The notes under the pieces are model-generated. The model was not told where the DNA came from and ran no database searches. It worked only from the letters and a program-made list of their open reading frames with translations. Shown piece by piece: positions 1-11,325 of a stretch of DNA of 64,000 nt. The DNA is taken from positions 62,001 through 126,000 of the forward strand of contig NZ_RSAA01000035.1 in assembly GCF_003931915.1 (NCBI RefSeq). The letters are read 5' to 3'. The translations under genes and the position numbers were made by a program. The first letter of the stretch is position 1. Every line of letters starts with the position of its first letter. Source of the DNA: Saccharopolyspora rhizosphaerae (GTDB taxonomy: Bacteria; Actinomycetota; Actinomycetes; Mycobacteriales; Pseudonocardiaceae).

Positions 1-1492
<1,492 letters not shown>

Positions 1493-1503
1493 GGCTTAAG
1501 CGG

Positions 1504-3147
1504 TCACTCCTTCGGAGCGGGCTTGTCGACCTTCACGGTCTCCTGCCCGACCTCGTCGGCGGCCAACGCCTCGGCGTCCGGGCCGCTGGGCGCGGAGGAA
1601 CCGGCCGAACCGGTGAAGCTCTTCTTGAACTCCTCGACCGCGTCCACGATGGCCTTCTCGGCGTCGGCCGACATCTTGCCGGTCTCGACGATGTCCTTGA
1701 GCGTCGTCTCGTGCGAGCGGCGCATGTGGGCCAGGAACTCGCTCTCGAAGCGGCGCACGTCGTTGATCGCCACCGAGTCGAGGTGGCCCTTGGTCGCGAT
1801 GTAGAGCGAGACGACCTCGTCCTCCACCGGCAGCGGCTCGCCCTGGCCCTGCTTGAGGACCTCCATCAGGCGGGCACCGCGGTCGAGCTGGGCCTTGGAC
1901 GCGGCGTCCAGGTCCGAGGCGAAGGCCGAGAAGGCCTCCAGCTCGCGGTACTGGGCCAGGTCCAGACGCAGCGAACCGGTGACGCTCTTCATCGCCTTGA
2001 TCTGCGCGGAGCCACCGACACGCGACACCGAGATACCGACGTCGATGGCCGGGCGCTGACCGGCGTTGAACATGTCCGACTGCAGGAAGCACTGGCCGTC
2101 GGTGATGGAGATGACGTTGGTCGGGATGTAGGCCGACACGTCGTTGGCCTTGGTCTCGATGATCGGCAGACCGGTCATCGAACCCGCGCCCAGCTCGTCC
2201 GACAGCTTCGCGCAGCGCTCCAGCAGACGGGAGTGCAGGTAGAAGACGTCACCCGGGTAGGCCTCGCGGCCCGGCGGACGCCGCAGCAGCAGCGAGATCG
2301 CTCGGTAGGCCTCGGCCTGCTTGGTGAGGTCGTCGAAGATGATCAGGACGTGCTTGCCCTGGTACATCCAGTGCTGGCCGATGGCCGAACCGGTGTAGGG
2401 GGCCAGCCACTTCAGACCCGGGGAGTCCGACGCCGGGGCGGCGACGATGGTGGTGTAGTCCATCGCGCCGGCTTCCTCGAGGGTGCGCTTCACACCGGCG
2501 ATCGTGGAGCCCTTCTGGCCGACCGCGACGTAGATGCAGCGGACCTGCTTGGTCGGGTCGCCCGACTCCCAGTTCTTCCGCTGGTTGATGATCGTGTCGA
2601 CCGCGACCGTGGTCTTACCGGTCTTGCGGTCACCGATGATCAGCTGACGCTGACCGCGGCCGACCGGGGTCATCGAGTCGATGGCCTTGATGCCGGTCTG
2701 CATCGGCTCGCCGACGCCCTGCCGCTGCACGACCGAGGCGGCCTGCAGCTCCAGCGGGCGGTTCTCCTCGGCGGAGATCTCGCCGAGGCCGTCGATGGGC
2801 TCACCCAGCGGGTTCACCACGCGACCGAGGAACTTGTCGCCGACCGGGGTCGAGAGGACCTTGCCGGTCCGCTTGACCTCCTGGCCTTCCTCGATCTTCT
2901 CGGACTCACCCAGGATGACCGCGCCGATCTCCTGAGCCTCCAGGTTCATCGCGACACCGTAGATGCCGCCGGGGAACTCCAGCAGCTCCTCGGTCATCAC
3001 CGAAGGCAGGCCCTCGACACGGGCGATGCCGTCACCGGTCTCGGTGACGACCCCGACCTCCTCGCGGCTGACCTCCGGGGAGTAGCTGGAGACGTAATTC
3101 TCGATCGCACTGCGGATCTCGTCCGACGAGATCGTCAGCTCCGCCAT
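1504..3147 (-). CDS. atpA: F1 ATP synthase alpha subunit (547 aa)
   Basis: Non-catalytic nucleotide-binding subunit alternating with beta in the F1 hexamer. Walker A motif GDRKTGKT at residues 172-179; the N-terminal barrel and central nucleotide domain follow the family order. The C-terminal tail (about residues 510-547, rich in A, E and K) is longer than in Escherichia coli, as is common in actinobacteria, where such tails limit ATP hydrolysis. It is 91 bases after atpH and 11 bases before atpG. Confidence 0.97.
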   Translation of the reverse strand: MAELTISSDEIRSAIENYVSSYSPEVSREEVGVVTETGDGIARVEGLPSVMTEELLEFPGGIYGVAMNLEAQEIGAVILGESEKIEEGQEVKRTGKVLSTPVGDKFLGRVVNPLGEPIDGLGEISAEENRPLELQAASVVQRQGVGEPMQTGIKAIDSMTPVGRGQRQLIIGDRKTGKTTVAVDTIINQRKNWESGDPTKQVRCIYVAVGQKGSTIAGVKRTLEEAGAMDYTTIVAAPASDSPGLKWLAPYTGSAIGQHWMYQGKHVLIIFDDLTKQAEAYRAISLLLRRPPGREAYPGDVFYLHSRLLERCAKLSDELGAGSMTGLPIIETKANDVSAYIPTNVISITDGQCFLQSDMFNAGQRPAIDVGISVSRVGGSAQIKAMKSVTGSLRLDLAQYRELEAFSAFASDLDAASKAQLDRGARLMEVLKQGQGEPLPVEDEVVSLYIATKGHLDSVAINDVRRFESEFLAHMRRSHETTLKDIVETGKMSADAEKAIVDAVEEFKKSFTGSAGSSAPSGPDAEALAADEVGQETVKVDKPAPKE

Positions 3148-3238
3148 GTCTCGTTCCTGCCCTCGGTTAGTTCTTGGAAGGGAGTTGGTGTTGCGCGCCG
3201 CGCGCCCGGCTCGGAGAAGCCGGGGCGCGGCGTCGGCA

Positions 3239-4069
3239 TCAGTCGGCCAGGTCGCGCCGCAGCGTCTGCAGGCGTCCCGTCACGCTGCCGTCGATGACCT
3301 CGTCACCGACCTTGATCAGCAGCCCGCCCTCGACACCCGGATCGACCTCCAGGTGCAGAGCGATCGGACGGGCGTAGATCCGCTGCAGGGTGCGCGACAA
3401 CCGGTCCTGCTGTTCCGCGTTGAGCGGGAAAGCAGAACGGATGTGCGCCACCGAGCGTTCCCGGCGCTTCGCCGACAGCTCGGCCAGCTCTTCCAGCCCC
3501 TCGCTGACCCGCCGGCCACGCGGCCGGGCCACGAGCTGCCGGACCAGTTCGAGGGTCACCGGTTCGACCTTGCCCTCGATGAGCCGGTCCAGCACGGCGG
3601 TCTTGCCGGCCGGGTCCCCGGAGGGATCCGACAGCAAGCGCTCCAGGTCCACCTCCGAGCCGATGATCCGGCCCAGGCGGAACAGCTCGTCCTCGACGTC
3701 GTCGAGACGACCTGCCCGCTCGGCCTGCACCAGCAGCGCGGTGCGTGCCAGCTGCTCCAGACCGCTGACCAGGTCGCTCGGGCCGGACCAGCGGGCGCGG
3801 ACGGCTTCGACGATCACCGGCAGCGCCCGGGCGCCGACCTTCGACTCCAGCAACCCGCGGGCCAGGTTCTCCCTGGACTGCGCTTCGGTGGAGGCGTCAG
3901 CGAGCGCCCGCCGGAGCGTGGACTCACGGCCCAGCAGAGCCGCCACGCCGAACAGCTCGTCGGCGAGCTCGGTGATCTCCGCAGCCTGAGCCCCGTCAGT
4001 GGCCTGCAGCAACTGCAGCTGACTCGCTGCCATCGCCTCTCGGCTCGCGGCGTTCACGAGGGTGCTCAA
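3239..4069 (-). CDS. atpH: ATP synthase delta subunit (276 aa)
   Basis: Peripheral-stalk subunit joining the b dimer to the top of F1 (OSCP homologue). At 276 residues it is the long actinobacterial form. It is not the b-delta fusion of mycobacteria, because a complete separate b subunit (atpF) precedes it. The C-terminal part contains the conserved [20 protein letters not shown] stretch near residues 240-260. It begins 22 bases after atpF ends. Confidence 0.95.
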   Translation of the reverse strand: MSTLVNAASREAMAASQLQLLQATDGAQAAEITELADELFGVAALLGRESTLRRALADASTEAQSRENLARGLLESKVGARALPVIVEAVRARWSGPSDLVSGLEQLARTALLVQAERAGRLDDVEDELFRLGRIIGSEVDLERLLSDPSGDPAGKTAVLDRLIEGKVEPVTLELVRQLVARPRGRRVSEGLEELAELSAKRRERSVAHIRSAFPLNAEQQDRLSRTLQRIYARPIALHLEVDPGVEGGLLIKVGDEVIDGSVTGRLQTLRRDLAD

Positions 4070-4091
4070 CTCTCAGCGCCTTTCACTAGAT

Positions 4092-4664
4092 TCAGGGCTT
4101 GGCCGACTCGGCCGGGGCCGAGGTCGCTTCCAGCTCGTCGAGGAACCGGTCCACGGTGCCGCGACGACGCGCCTCGTCCTCCAGGGACTCACCGACCACG
4201 CGACTGGCCAGGTCGACCGCCTGACGTCCCAGATCGGCGCGCAGTTCCGCGACGATCTGAGCCCGCTGGTGCGCCAGCTGGGCCTGACCCTGGCTGACGA
4301 TGCGGTCCGACTCGGTCTGAGCCTGAGCGCGCATCTCCTCCAGGATCTGCTGACCCTCGGCACGGGCGTCGTCGCGAATGCGGGCGGCCTCGGCACGGGC
4401 CTCGGCCAGCTGCGACTTGTACTGCTCGAGGGTCCGCTGAGCCTCAGCCTGCGCGGCCTCGGCCTTCGCGATCCCGCCCTCGATCCGCTCGCTGCGCTCC
4501 GCGTAGACCTTCTCGAAGCGCGGAACCGCGAACTTCCAGAGCACGAACAGCAGCAGAAGGAACGCGATCAGACCGACCACGATCTCCGCGGGCTCCGGGA
4601 TGATCGGGTTGTGCTCGCCTTGAGCGGCCAGCAGCATCTGGGTCTTCACCACAACGTCTCCCAA
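4092..4664 (-). CDS. atpF: ATP synthase b subunit (190 aa)
   Basis: Peripheral-stalk b subunit. One membrane helix at about residues 27-47 (IVVGLIAFLLLLFVLWKF), followed by a long charged helix of alternating Ala, Glu, Arg and Gln that dimerises and reaches up to delta. The N-terminus before the membrane helix is slightly long; an internal start at the Met near residue 10 is possible. It lies 20 bases after atpE. Confidence 0.95.
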   Translation of the reverse strand: MGDVVVKTQMLLAAQGEHNPIIPEPAEIVVGLIAFLLLLFVLWKFAVPRFEKVYAERSERIEGGIAKAEAAQAEAQRTLEQYKSQLAEARAEAARIRDDARAEGQQILEEMRAQAQTESDRIVSQGQAQLAHQRAQIVAELRADLGRQAVDLASRVVGESLEDEARRRGTVDRFLDELEATSAPAESAKP

Positions 4665-4684
4665 CGCGTTGAGCCGTCAGATGA

Positions 4685-4948
4685 TCAGGCAGCCGATGCG
4701 ATGAAGTAGACGACCAGACCGATCAGCGCCAGCACCTCGACCAGGACGAAGGAGATCCAGGCGATGCCCTGCAGCTGGCCCTGCGCCTCCGGCTGGCGAG
4801 CGGTGCCGTTGATGACGGCGGCCCAAATCAGACCCACGCCGATGCCGGGGCCGACGGCGCCGAGGCCGTAGCCGATCGCGGCGAGACCGGGGTTGATGTT
4901 GCTCGCAGCCTCAGCGGCCTGCGCGAGAACGATGTTGCTCACTTTCAC
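4685..4948 (-). CDS. atpE: ATP synthase c subunit (87 aa)
   Basis: Proteolipid of the c-ring. Two membrane helices joined by the polar RQPEAQGQ loop (about residues 51-58). The proton-carrying carboxylate is Glu71 in [11 protein letters not shown]. The first helix has the glycine-rich [15 protein letters not shown] packing motif. This helix region is the binding site of diarylquinolines in mycobacteria (known for the family). It lies between atpB and atpF with a 97-base gap to atpB. Confidence 0.97.
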   Translation of the reverse strand: MKVSNIVLAQAAEAASNINPGLAAIGYGLGAVGPGIGVGLIWAAVINGTARQPEAQGQLQGIAWISFVLVEVLALIGLVVYFIASAA

Positions 4949-5045
4949 TACCTTTCACTCGGTCCGCTTCATCTGGGCGGATCGACAGGTCCTTTTCGGA
5001 TTGGAAAGTCTTTGTCGTCGCCCGGTTTTCTTTTGTGTCAGGCCG

Positions 5046-5825
5046 TCAGTGACCCTCGGCCAGCGCTGCGCCGATGAAGTTGGCGGTCAGCAAGGCGAAG
5101 ATGTAGGCCTGAAGCACCTGGATCAGGGCTTCGACAAAGGTCAGGGCGATAGCGAAGGCGAAGGCCACCACGGAGATCGGCTTGAACGCCGCGCTCGCCT
5201 CGAGGAGCAGGTACTCACCGCCGAGCGTGAACACCAGCAGGATCAGGTGCCCGGCGAACATCGCGGCGAAGACTCGGACCGCCAGGGCGGCCGGCTGCGC
5301 GACGAACTTCTGCAGGAACTCGATCGGCGCCAGCAAGACGTAGATCGGCTTCGGAACCCCGGGCGGGAACATGATGTGCTTGAAGTAACCCAGGAAGCCG
5401 TGGCGTGCGAAGCCGACCCCGTGGAACACCAGGTAGACCACGGCGGCCAGTGCGATCGGGAAACCGATCTTGGACATCGTGGGGAACTGGATGATCGGGA
5501 TGATGCCGAAGAGGTTGTTCACCAGTACGAACGTGAACAGCGCGAAGATCAGCGGCACGAAAGGACGGAAGTCCTTGGCACCGATCTGCTCCCGGGCGAT
5601 CTTGTTCCTGCTGAACTCGTAGGCGAACTCGGCCACGAACTGACCCTTGCCCGGAACCAGCTTGAGGTTTCGGGTCGCGATCAGGAAGTAGGCGCCCACG
5701 ATGATCGCCGAAGCCACGACGAGAACCATCGGCTTGGTGACTCCGCCAGCAATTGGCGGGAGGAAAAAGCTATCGGCGCCCGGCGGCTGGAACGTTCCGC
5801 CTTCGGCCAGCATCAGCGCGCCCAA
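5046..5825 (-). CDS. atpB: ATP synthase a subunit (259 aa)
   Basis: Membrane stator subunit with the two proton half-channels. Five to six hydrophobic helices; the conserved Arg lies in the AALAVRVFAAMFAGHLIL helix (about residue 183), and the last helix ends AYIFALLTANFIGAALAEGH as in actinobacterial homologues. First gene of the classical atp set. The 277 bases separating it from atpI could hold an internal promoter, but none is obvious. Confidence 0.96.
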   Translation of the reverse strand: MGALMLAEGGTFQPPGADSFFLPPIAGGVTKPMVLVVASAIIVGAYFLIATRNLKLVPGKGQFVAEFAYEFSRNKIAREQIGAKDFRPFVPLIFALFTFVLVNNLFGIIPIIQFPTMSKIGFPIALAAVVYLVFHGVGFARHGFLGYFKHIMFPPGVPKPIYVLLAPIEFLQKFVAQPAALAVRVFAAMFAGHLILLVFTLGGEYLLLEASAAFKPISVVAFAFAIALTFVEALIQVLQAYIFALLTANFIGAALAEGH

Positions 5826-6102
5826 CTGGGCTCCTTCCGGTTCTCCCGGCCGAACTTCACTCTTCCGGGGGAATCGTCACGTTTTGCACTAAACGTACCT
5901 GATACGGGATCCGGCACGAGGAGGGGCCCTCCCCACCGAGTGGTGTCCGAAGGCCGACCTTCTGGGTGCCCTTCGACCCGCTGTGCAGGGAAGGCTTTCG
6001 GTCCAGACCTTACCAGCGGGTACGTAGCCTACCGACATGCTGGTCGGCTACCCCGGCGACTTCACCCGACCGCAGGCCCGGGAATTGCGCCGTGAGAACG
6101 GT

Positions 6103-6567
6103 TCAGTTGCCCGGGATGATGGTCGGAATCCTGGCGCGCTTGAAGGCCACCACTTCGGCCCCCGCCCACACCATCACCGTGGCCAGCATCGTGAACGCGA
6201 GCGATTCCCGGTGGATGACGTCGATGCCTCCCAGCAACGTCATCACCACCAGCAGCACCAGCATCTTGCCCACGTAGCCGCCCAGTGCGATGACCATCAC
6301 GAACTGCGGGTTCATGCCGCCGGAGAACCGCATCAGCCAGATGGTGAGCAACGACGACCCGAAGGCCACCACCCCGCCGATCAGCGCCCCGACCAGACCG
6401 GAGATCCCGACCAGCACCGTCGCCACGACAGCCCCGGCGACCACGGTGGCCGCACCCGGCCACACCGCTGTGCGCAGCATCACCGTCGCCAACCGGCGCA
6501 CGACCTCGGCGTGCGGGTTCACAGCCTCGGCCTGCTCACCGGTCTGGGGCTCGGACGCTTCGCTCAT
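6103..6567 (-). CDS. atpI: AtpI-like ATP synthase assembly protein (154 aa)
   Basis: Small membrane protein equivalent in position to Rv1303, between wecA and atpB. AtpI-type proteins help assemble the c-ring or import Mg2+ (family knowledge). Residues 1-30 are hydrophilic, followed by four hydrophobic helices. The start was placed at the ATG at 6567 because it overlaps the wecA stop as ATGA, implying coupled translation. An upstream in-frame extension would run into wecA coding sequence and is rejected. Confidence 0.85.
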   Translation of the reverse strand: MSEASEPQTGEQAEAVNPHAEVVRRLATVMLRTAVWPGAATVVAGAVVATVLVGISGLVGALIGGVVAFGSSLLTIWLMRFSGGMNPQFVMVIALGGYVGKMLVLLVVMTLLGGIDVIHRESLAFTMLATVMVWAGAEVVAFKRARIPTIIPGN

Positions 6568-7733
6568 CAGGACTCTCGTTCGGCTCGGGTTCGCATGCGC
6601 GGAATCAACGAGATGATAGCCGCCAACAGCACGACGAGTCCGACGACCCAACCGACGACCCACGTGTTGAACAGCGTCAACGACACCGCGCCGAAGGCGA
6701 TGACCGCTGCCCACAGGTACATCAGCAGCACCGCGCGGCGCTGCGAGTGCCCGATCTCGAGCAGCCGGTGGTGCAGGTGCATCTTGTCGGCGTGGAACGG
6801 GCTCTTGCCCGCCTTCGTCCGCCGCACCACGGCCATGATCAGGTCCAGCAGCGGGACGAAGAGCACCGCGGCCACCACCAGCAGCGGCGACAGCAACGCG
6901 ATCGTGTCACCGGGCCCCGAACCGGTGTAGATGATCCGGCCCGAAGCCGAGGTGCTCGCCGTGGCCAGCATCAGGCCGATCAGCATCGAGCCCGAGTCGC
7001 CCATGAAGATCTTCGCCGGCTGGAAGTTGTGCGGCAAGAAGCCCAGGCAGGCTCCGGCGATGGCCGCCGCGATCAGCGCGGGCGGGTAGGCGTTGACGTC
7101 GCCGTTCTGCCGGTCCAGCACGCTCAGGCAGAACGCGAACGTCGCCGCGGCCGAGATCAGACCGATGCCCGAGGCGAGCCCGTCGAGCCCGTCGACGAAG
7201 TTCATCGCGTTGATCATCGCCACGACCAGCAGCACCGTCAGAAGCTGCCCCTGGTTGCTGCCCAGCACCAGCAGCTGGCCCACGTGCCCGTCGGTGCCGC
7301 CCCACGGCACCCAGAACACGAACCACTGCACACCGGACAAGACCAGGATCCCGGCAGCGGTGACCTGTCCCGCCAGCTTCGTCAGCGAGTCCAGCTCGAA
7401 CCGGTCGTCGAGCGCCCCGACCAGCACGATCAGCCCGCCGGCGATGACGACCGCGAGGGAGTCCTTCGAGTAGGCGAACCCGCGCGAGAGCGCGGGCAGG
7501 TTCGCGGCCAGGAACGTCGCGGCCAGCACACCGCCGTACATCGCCACGCCGCCCATCCGCGGCATCGGCTTGACGTGCACGTCGCGGACCCGGGGGTAGG
7601 CGACCGCGCCCACCCGGATCGCCAGCAACCGGATCAAGCCGGTCAGCAGGAACGTCGTGACCGCCGCCGTGAACATGACCAGCAAGTACTCACGGGCGGG
7701 CAGTCCTACCGGGGCGAAGGGTGCGTAGTCCAT
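6567..7733 (-). CDS. wecA: Polyprenyl-phosphate GlcNAc-1-phosphate transferase (WecA/Rfe family, 388 aa)
   Basis: Integral membrane enzyme that transfers GlcNAc-1-phosphate from UDP-GlcNAc to decaprenyl phosphate; in mycobacteria (Rv1302) it starts the arabinogalactan linker. About eleven hydrophobic helices. Conserved features are DVHVKPMPRMGG (residues 51-62), the Asp pair GALDDRFELD (107-115) and NAMNFVDGLDGLA (175-187), which carry the catalytic and Mg-binding aspartates, plus the HHRLLE region near the end. It overlaps atpI by four bases. Confidence 0.93.
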   Translation of the reverse strand: MDYAPFAPVGLPAREYLLVMFTAAVTTFLLTGLIRLLAIRVGAVAYPRVRDVHVKPMPRMGGVAMYGGVLAATFLAANLPALSRGFAYSKDSLAVVIAGGLIVLVGALDDRFELDSLTKLAGQVTAAGILVLSGVQWFVFWVPWGGTDGHVGQLLVLGSNQGQLLTVLLVVAMINAMNFVDGLDGLASGIGLISAAATFAFCLSVLDRQNGDVNAYPPALIAAAIAGACLGFLPHNFQPAKIFMGDSGSMLIGLMLATASTSASGRIIYTGSGPGDTIALLSPLLVVAAVLFVPLLDLIMAVVRRTKAGKSPFHADKMHLHHRLLEIGHSQRRAVLLMYLWAAVIAFGAVSLTLFNTWVVGWVVGLVVLLAAIISLIPRMRTRAERES

Positions 7734-7950
7734 GCCGGTGGATCACCTGCACTGCGGCGCGGAGTCGAAGTTCAGCCCCCAGGACGGAGTAATCAAGCCC
7801 GGCGCTCCTCATCGCTTGAGAGATCACGGCCCGTCACCGGCGTCGCCGCGGCGCCTCGCGCCCACGCGGCGAGACCGCCGCCCGCCCCGACCCGGGACGG
7901 CTGGCCCGCTGCTTCCGGTCTAACGCTATCGATCGCGCTGCCGCGCCCGC

Positions 7951-8610
7951 TCACCGGTCCGCTTCGACCTCGACGCCCAGCACGTCGGACAGCTCCGCCC
8001 TGCTCACGGCACCCTCGCGCAGCACCCGCGGGCTGCCCTGGGTGAGGTCGACGATGGTCGAGGCCACCGGCTCACCGGAAGGCCCCCCGTCGAGGTAGAC
8101 CTGGACCCGGTCGCCCAGCTGCTCCTCGGCCTGCTCGACGTTGCTGGCCGGCGGCTGACCGGTGTAGTTGGCGCTGGAGACGGCCATCGGGCCGACCTCG
8201 CGCAACAGGTCCAGCGCGACCGGGTGCAGCGGCATCCGCAGGTTCACCGTCCCGCGGGTCTCGCCCAGGTTCCAGTTCAGCGACGGTGCCTGCGGCAGGA
8301 CCAGCGACAGCCCACCCGGCCAGAAGGCCTCGATCAGCGCCCGCGCCTGCTCCGGGACCGACATGACCAGCCCATCCACAGTGGACCAGGAGCCGACTAG
8401 GACGGGAACGGGCATGTCCGGCCCGCGTCCCTTCGCCGCCAGCAGCGATCGCACCGCCTCGGCGTCGAAGGCGTCGGCGCCGATGCCGTACACGGTGTCG
8501 GTCGGCAGCACGACGAGCCCGCCGGCGCGGACCGCGTTCGCCGCGGCGGCCAGTCCCGCCTCGCGCTTGTCCGGGGTGCTGCAGTCAAAAACGGTGCTCA
8601 CTCCACGCAT
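7951..8610 (-). CDS. sua5: L-threonylcarbamoyladenylate synthase (Sua5/YrdC family, 219 aa)
   Basis: Makes threonylcarbamoyl-AMP from threonine, bicarbonate and ATP for the t6A37 modification of tRNAs that read ANN codons. The YrdC fold is shown by LPTDTVYGIGADAF (residues 35-48), the basic AAKGR, and SSANYTGQP near residue 150. It lacks the separate C-terminal Sua5 domain of longer homologues. It occupies the Rv1301 position, but here it is divided from prmC by a plus-strand hydrolase gene. Confidence 0.92.
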   Translation of the reverse strand: MRGVSTVFDCSTPDKREAGLAAAANAVRAGGLVVLPTDTVYGIGADAFDAEAVRSLLAAKGRGPDMPVPVLVGSWSTVDGLVMSVPEQARALIEAFWPGGLSLVLPQAPSLNWNLGETRGTVNLRMPLHPVALDLLREVGPMAVSSANYTGQPPASNVEQAEEQLGDRVQVYLDGGPSGEPVASTIVDLTQGSPRVLREGAVSRAELSDVLGVEVEADR

Positions 8611-8799
8611 CCTGACACGCCACGCCCAGGCGATCTCGGGTGGTGCGGCAGATCATCATCTAGGAGCATCTTGACGAGTAACACCGGGACATCGGCCCGA
8701 GATCAATTCGGGTGTGGCCGTGGACACGAAACGTCCGCACCTCCCCACGCGTCTGCCGGACACGGGCGCCGATCGAGAACAGGAATGAGGAGAACGCTG

Positions 8800-10359
8800 A
8801 TGACCGCCCCACCCCAGGGTGTTGAGGTCGACCAGATCGAATTCCCGGCCGGCAAGATCCGCTACTACGAGGCGGGAACGGACGGCCCACCGATCGTGCT
8901 GCTGCACGGGGGCGGCCCTGACAACGCCCTGATCAGCTGGCGCAACACCATCGAGGTCCTGGCCGCCGACCACCGCGTCTACGCTCCCGACCTGCCTGGT
9001 CAGGGCGGCAGCACCGAATGGAGGGGCCGCGCCAACCAGCGCACCTTCGAAGAGGTGCTGCGCTGGCTGCTCGACGCCTGGCGGGTCCCGCAGGCCACCC
9101 TCGTAGGTCTGTCGATGGGCGGCAGCATCGCGACCGGCTTCACGCTGCGCCACCCGCAGCGGGTGCGCGCGCTGGCCCTGGTCGACAGCACGGGCGTGCA
9201 GCACCGGATGCCCCACCACCTGATGACCTACCTGCTCATGCGTGCCGGCTTCACCGGCCGGGCGGCCGCCACGATGCTGCGCGCCAACCGCTCACTGGTG
9301 CGCCTGGCCCTGAACAAGGTCTTCTTCGCCGACGCGTCCTCGGTGAGCGACTTGGAGTCCATCATCGACGAGGTCCGGGCTGAAGCCGGTGCCCGCCGGT
9401 CGGTGTTCGCCGACTGGCACGCCGATGCCATCAACCGGCGGTCGATGACCATCAACCACGTGCCGCAGCTCCCGCGGATCGCCTGCCCGGTGACGGTGAT
9501 CCACGGCGAGAAGGACGCCTTGGTGCCCGTCGCCTCCGCCCACGAGGTCGCCCGCGCGATCCCCGGCGCGCAGCTGCGCGTCATGCCGCAGGCGGGCCAC
9601 TGGCCGAACCGCGAACGGCCCACCGAGTTCAACGCCCTGCTGCGCGAGTTCGTCAACGCCGTCAACACGCCGACAGTGGCACCGGCGAACGGCGCCGGGA
9701 GCGCGTCCAAGCCGGATGCGACCACCGAGGCCCCCACCCGCCGGATCAAGACCCCCGCAGCAGCGGACGCGGCAGCGGCTGACGAGGCCTCCGCGTCGGA
9801 GGAAGCCGACGAAGTGCAGAGCGCGGACGGTCCGACCCGGAAGGTGAAGATCAGCTCCGACACCGCGTCCCCCGAGAAGGGTGACGACGCCGAGCCGACC
9901 ACCGACGAAAACGCGGCCGAGCAGTCCGCTTCCGACGACACGGCCGCTGCCGAAGAGGTCAGCGAGGAAGCCACCGCCGAGGAGGGTGCGACCACCGAGG
10001 CCACCACGGAGGAGCCCACCACGGCCGAGTCCAGCCACGAGGACTCCAGTGGGGAGGAGGCTTCGGATGAGCGGACCGAGGAGGCCACCGACCGCTCCTC
10101 GGACGAAGCCGACACCGCTGAAGCAGACTCCGACACCTCAGTCGGACCCAGCACCTCGGACGATCGAGGCGACGACACCGACGGCGGCGGTGAGAAGAAG
10201 GCGACCGTGGAAGCACCGACCCGGTTCCTCAAGGTCGGCGCCGCCTCAGAGGGCACGAAGCACGCCTCGGAAGCGGAGCGACCGGACTCGGCCCGCCCCG
10301 AAGGATCCGACGAACCGGCCAAGGACGACGCCGCGGAGGACACCAGCAGCACGCCGTGA
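8800..10359 (+). CDS. Alpha/beta hydrolase with a 230-residue acidic disordered tail (519 aa)
   Basis: N-terminal alpha/beta hydrolase fold (residues 10-288): oxyanion-hole HGGGP (36-40), nucleophile Ser105 in GLSMG, Asp239 in GEKDALV and His267 in AGHW make a complete triad. The substrate is unknown. Residues 290-519 are almost entirely E, D, S, T, A and look disordered, with three spaced copies of a basic PTR motif: PTRRIK at 312, PTRKVK at 345, PTRFLK at 473. The ATG at 8800 was chosen because GAGGAG lies 7 bases before it; the frame is open upstream to 8671. This plus-strand gene interrupts the conserved sua5-prmC order. Confidence 0.85.
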   Translation: MTAPPQGVEVDQIEFPAGKIRYYEAGTDGPPIVLLHGGGPDNALISWRNTIEVLAADHRVYAPDLPGQGGSTEWRGRANQRTFEEVLRWLLDAWRVPQATLVGLSMGGSIATGFTLRHPQRVRALALVDSTGVQHRMPHHLMTYLLMRAGFTGRAAATMLRANRSLVRLALNKVFFADASSVSDLESIIDEVRAEAGARRSVFADWHADAINRRSMTINHVPQLPRIACPVTVIHGEKDALVPVASAHEVARAIPGAQLRVMPQAGHWPNRERPTEFNALLREFVNAVNTPTVAPANGAGSASKPDATTEAPTRRIKTPAAADAAAADEASASEEADEVQSADGPTRKVKISSDTASPEKGDDAEPTTDENAAEQSASDDTAAAEEVSEEATAEEGATTEATTEEPTTAESSHEDSSGEEASDERTEEATDRSSDEADTAEADSDTSVGPSTSDDRGDDTDGGGEKKATVEAPTRFLKVGAASEGTKHASEAERPDSARPEGSDEPAKDDAAEDTSSTP

Positions 10360-10364
10360 CCTGT

Positions 10365-10386
10365 GCAAGGGAACCTTCCGCTCACC
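10365..10386 (+). repeat. Interspersed GGGAACCTTCC element, copy 1
   Basis: GCAAGGGAACCTTCCGCTCA type. It begins 5 bases after the stop of the hydrolase gene and reads in the same direction. Family consensus: GCAAGGGAACCTTCCTG then (T/C)CACTCC, about 24 bp. The core holds two overlapping short dyads, AAGG-GAA-CCTT and GGAA-CC-TTCC. Confidence 0.85.
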
Positions 10387-10423
10387 CGACGCGGTCAGGC
10401 GGGGGAGGTCCCCGGCTCGACGC

Positions 10424-10449
10424 GAGGAAGGGAACCTTCCTGTCACTCC
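10424..10449 (+). repeat. Interspersed GGGAACCTTCC element, copy 2 (supplies the prmC stop)
   Basis: Near-consensus copy 38 bases after copy 1, same orientation. On the opposite strand its GAGTGACAGG end contains the TGA stop codon of prmC (10443-10445), so the element reaches into the end of that gene. Confidence 0.85.
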
Positions 10450-11315
10450 GGGTGGGTGCGGCGTGCGGTGGCGAAGCGGGGGCGCCCGGCGAGGTCCGGG
10501 TGCTCCCGGACGTCGGTGAGGACCCTGCGGGCCCGCAGGAGGGCGGGCACCGAGCCGCCGTGGGTGTCGTCGTGCTCGATGGCCACGCCGCCGCCGGGCT
10601 TGAGCAGGCGGGCTGCGCAGGCCACCACGTGCCGGACGACGTCGAGCCCGTCCCTGCCGCCGAAGACCGCGTCGTGCGGATCGTGGTTGCGCACCTCCGG
10701 CGGCACCGGGGTTCCGTCGGGGACGTAGGGCGGGTTGCAGACCACCAGGTCGACCAGCCCCTCCAGCTCCATGAACAGCATCGGGTCGGTGACATCGCCG
10801 GAGTAGAGCGCGATCGGGGTGTCACCGGCCTCGGACCGGCGCTCAGCGTTGCGCCGGGCCCACGCCAGAGCGGTGGGGTCCTTCTCGACGGCGTGCACCG
10901 CGGCGTCCGGGCGGGCGTGGGCCAACGCGAGGGCCAGCGCACCCGACCCCGTGCACAGGTCGACGACCGTGGGCTTGTCGACCTCGTCGAGCACAGCCGC
11001 GCCCCACTCGACCAGCAGCTCGGTCTCCGGTCGGGGGACGAACACACCCGGCCCGACGTCCAGGTCCACGGGCCCCAGCGAGGCGCGGCCGGTCAGGTGC
11101 TGCAGCGGTACCCGCGCAGCGCGCTGGCGCACCAGGTCCTGCAGCGCCTGCACCACCGGCGGGTCCACCAGCGGCACCAGCATCAACTTGGTGCGCTCGA
11201 CGCCGAGCAAGTGCGCGGCGAGCAGCTCGGCGTCGGTGCGCGGGCTCCCCACGCCCGCCGCCGCGAGAGTGCGCTCGGCCTCCAGGATGGCCAGGCGCAA
11301 TGGCTGTCGGGTCAC
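10443..11315 (-). CDS. prmC: Release factor glutamine N5-methyltransferase (290 aa)
   Basis: Methylates the GGQ glutamine of release factors RF1 and RF2 with S-adenosylmethionine. N-terminal helical RF-binding domain (1-75); the Rossmann methyltransferase domain has the SAM loop DLCTGSG (119-125) and the signature NPPY (194-197). A GTG at 11315, 10 bases after the prfA stop, is the best start, because upstream in-frame starts lie inside prfA. Its substrate gene prfA directly precedes it. The last codons and stop lie in an interspersed repeat, so the extreme C-terminus may be repeat-derived. Confidence 0.93.
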   Translation of the reverse strand: MTRQPLRLAILEAERTLAAAGVGSPRTDAELLAAHLLGVERTKLMLVPLVDPPVVQALQDLVRQRAARVPLQHLTGRASLGPVDLDVGPGVFVPRPETELLVEWGAAVLDEVDKPTVVDLCTGSGALALALAHARPDAAVHAVEKDPTALAWARRNAERRSEAGDTPIALYSGDVTDPMLFMELEGLVDLVVCNPPYVPDGTPVPPEVRNHDPHDAVFGGRDGLDVVRHVVACAARLLKPGGGVAIEHDDTHGGSVPALLRARRVLTDVREHPDLAGRPRFATARRTHPE

Positions 11316-11325
11316 GTCGATCAGC

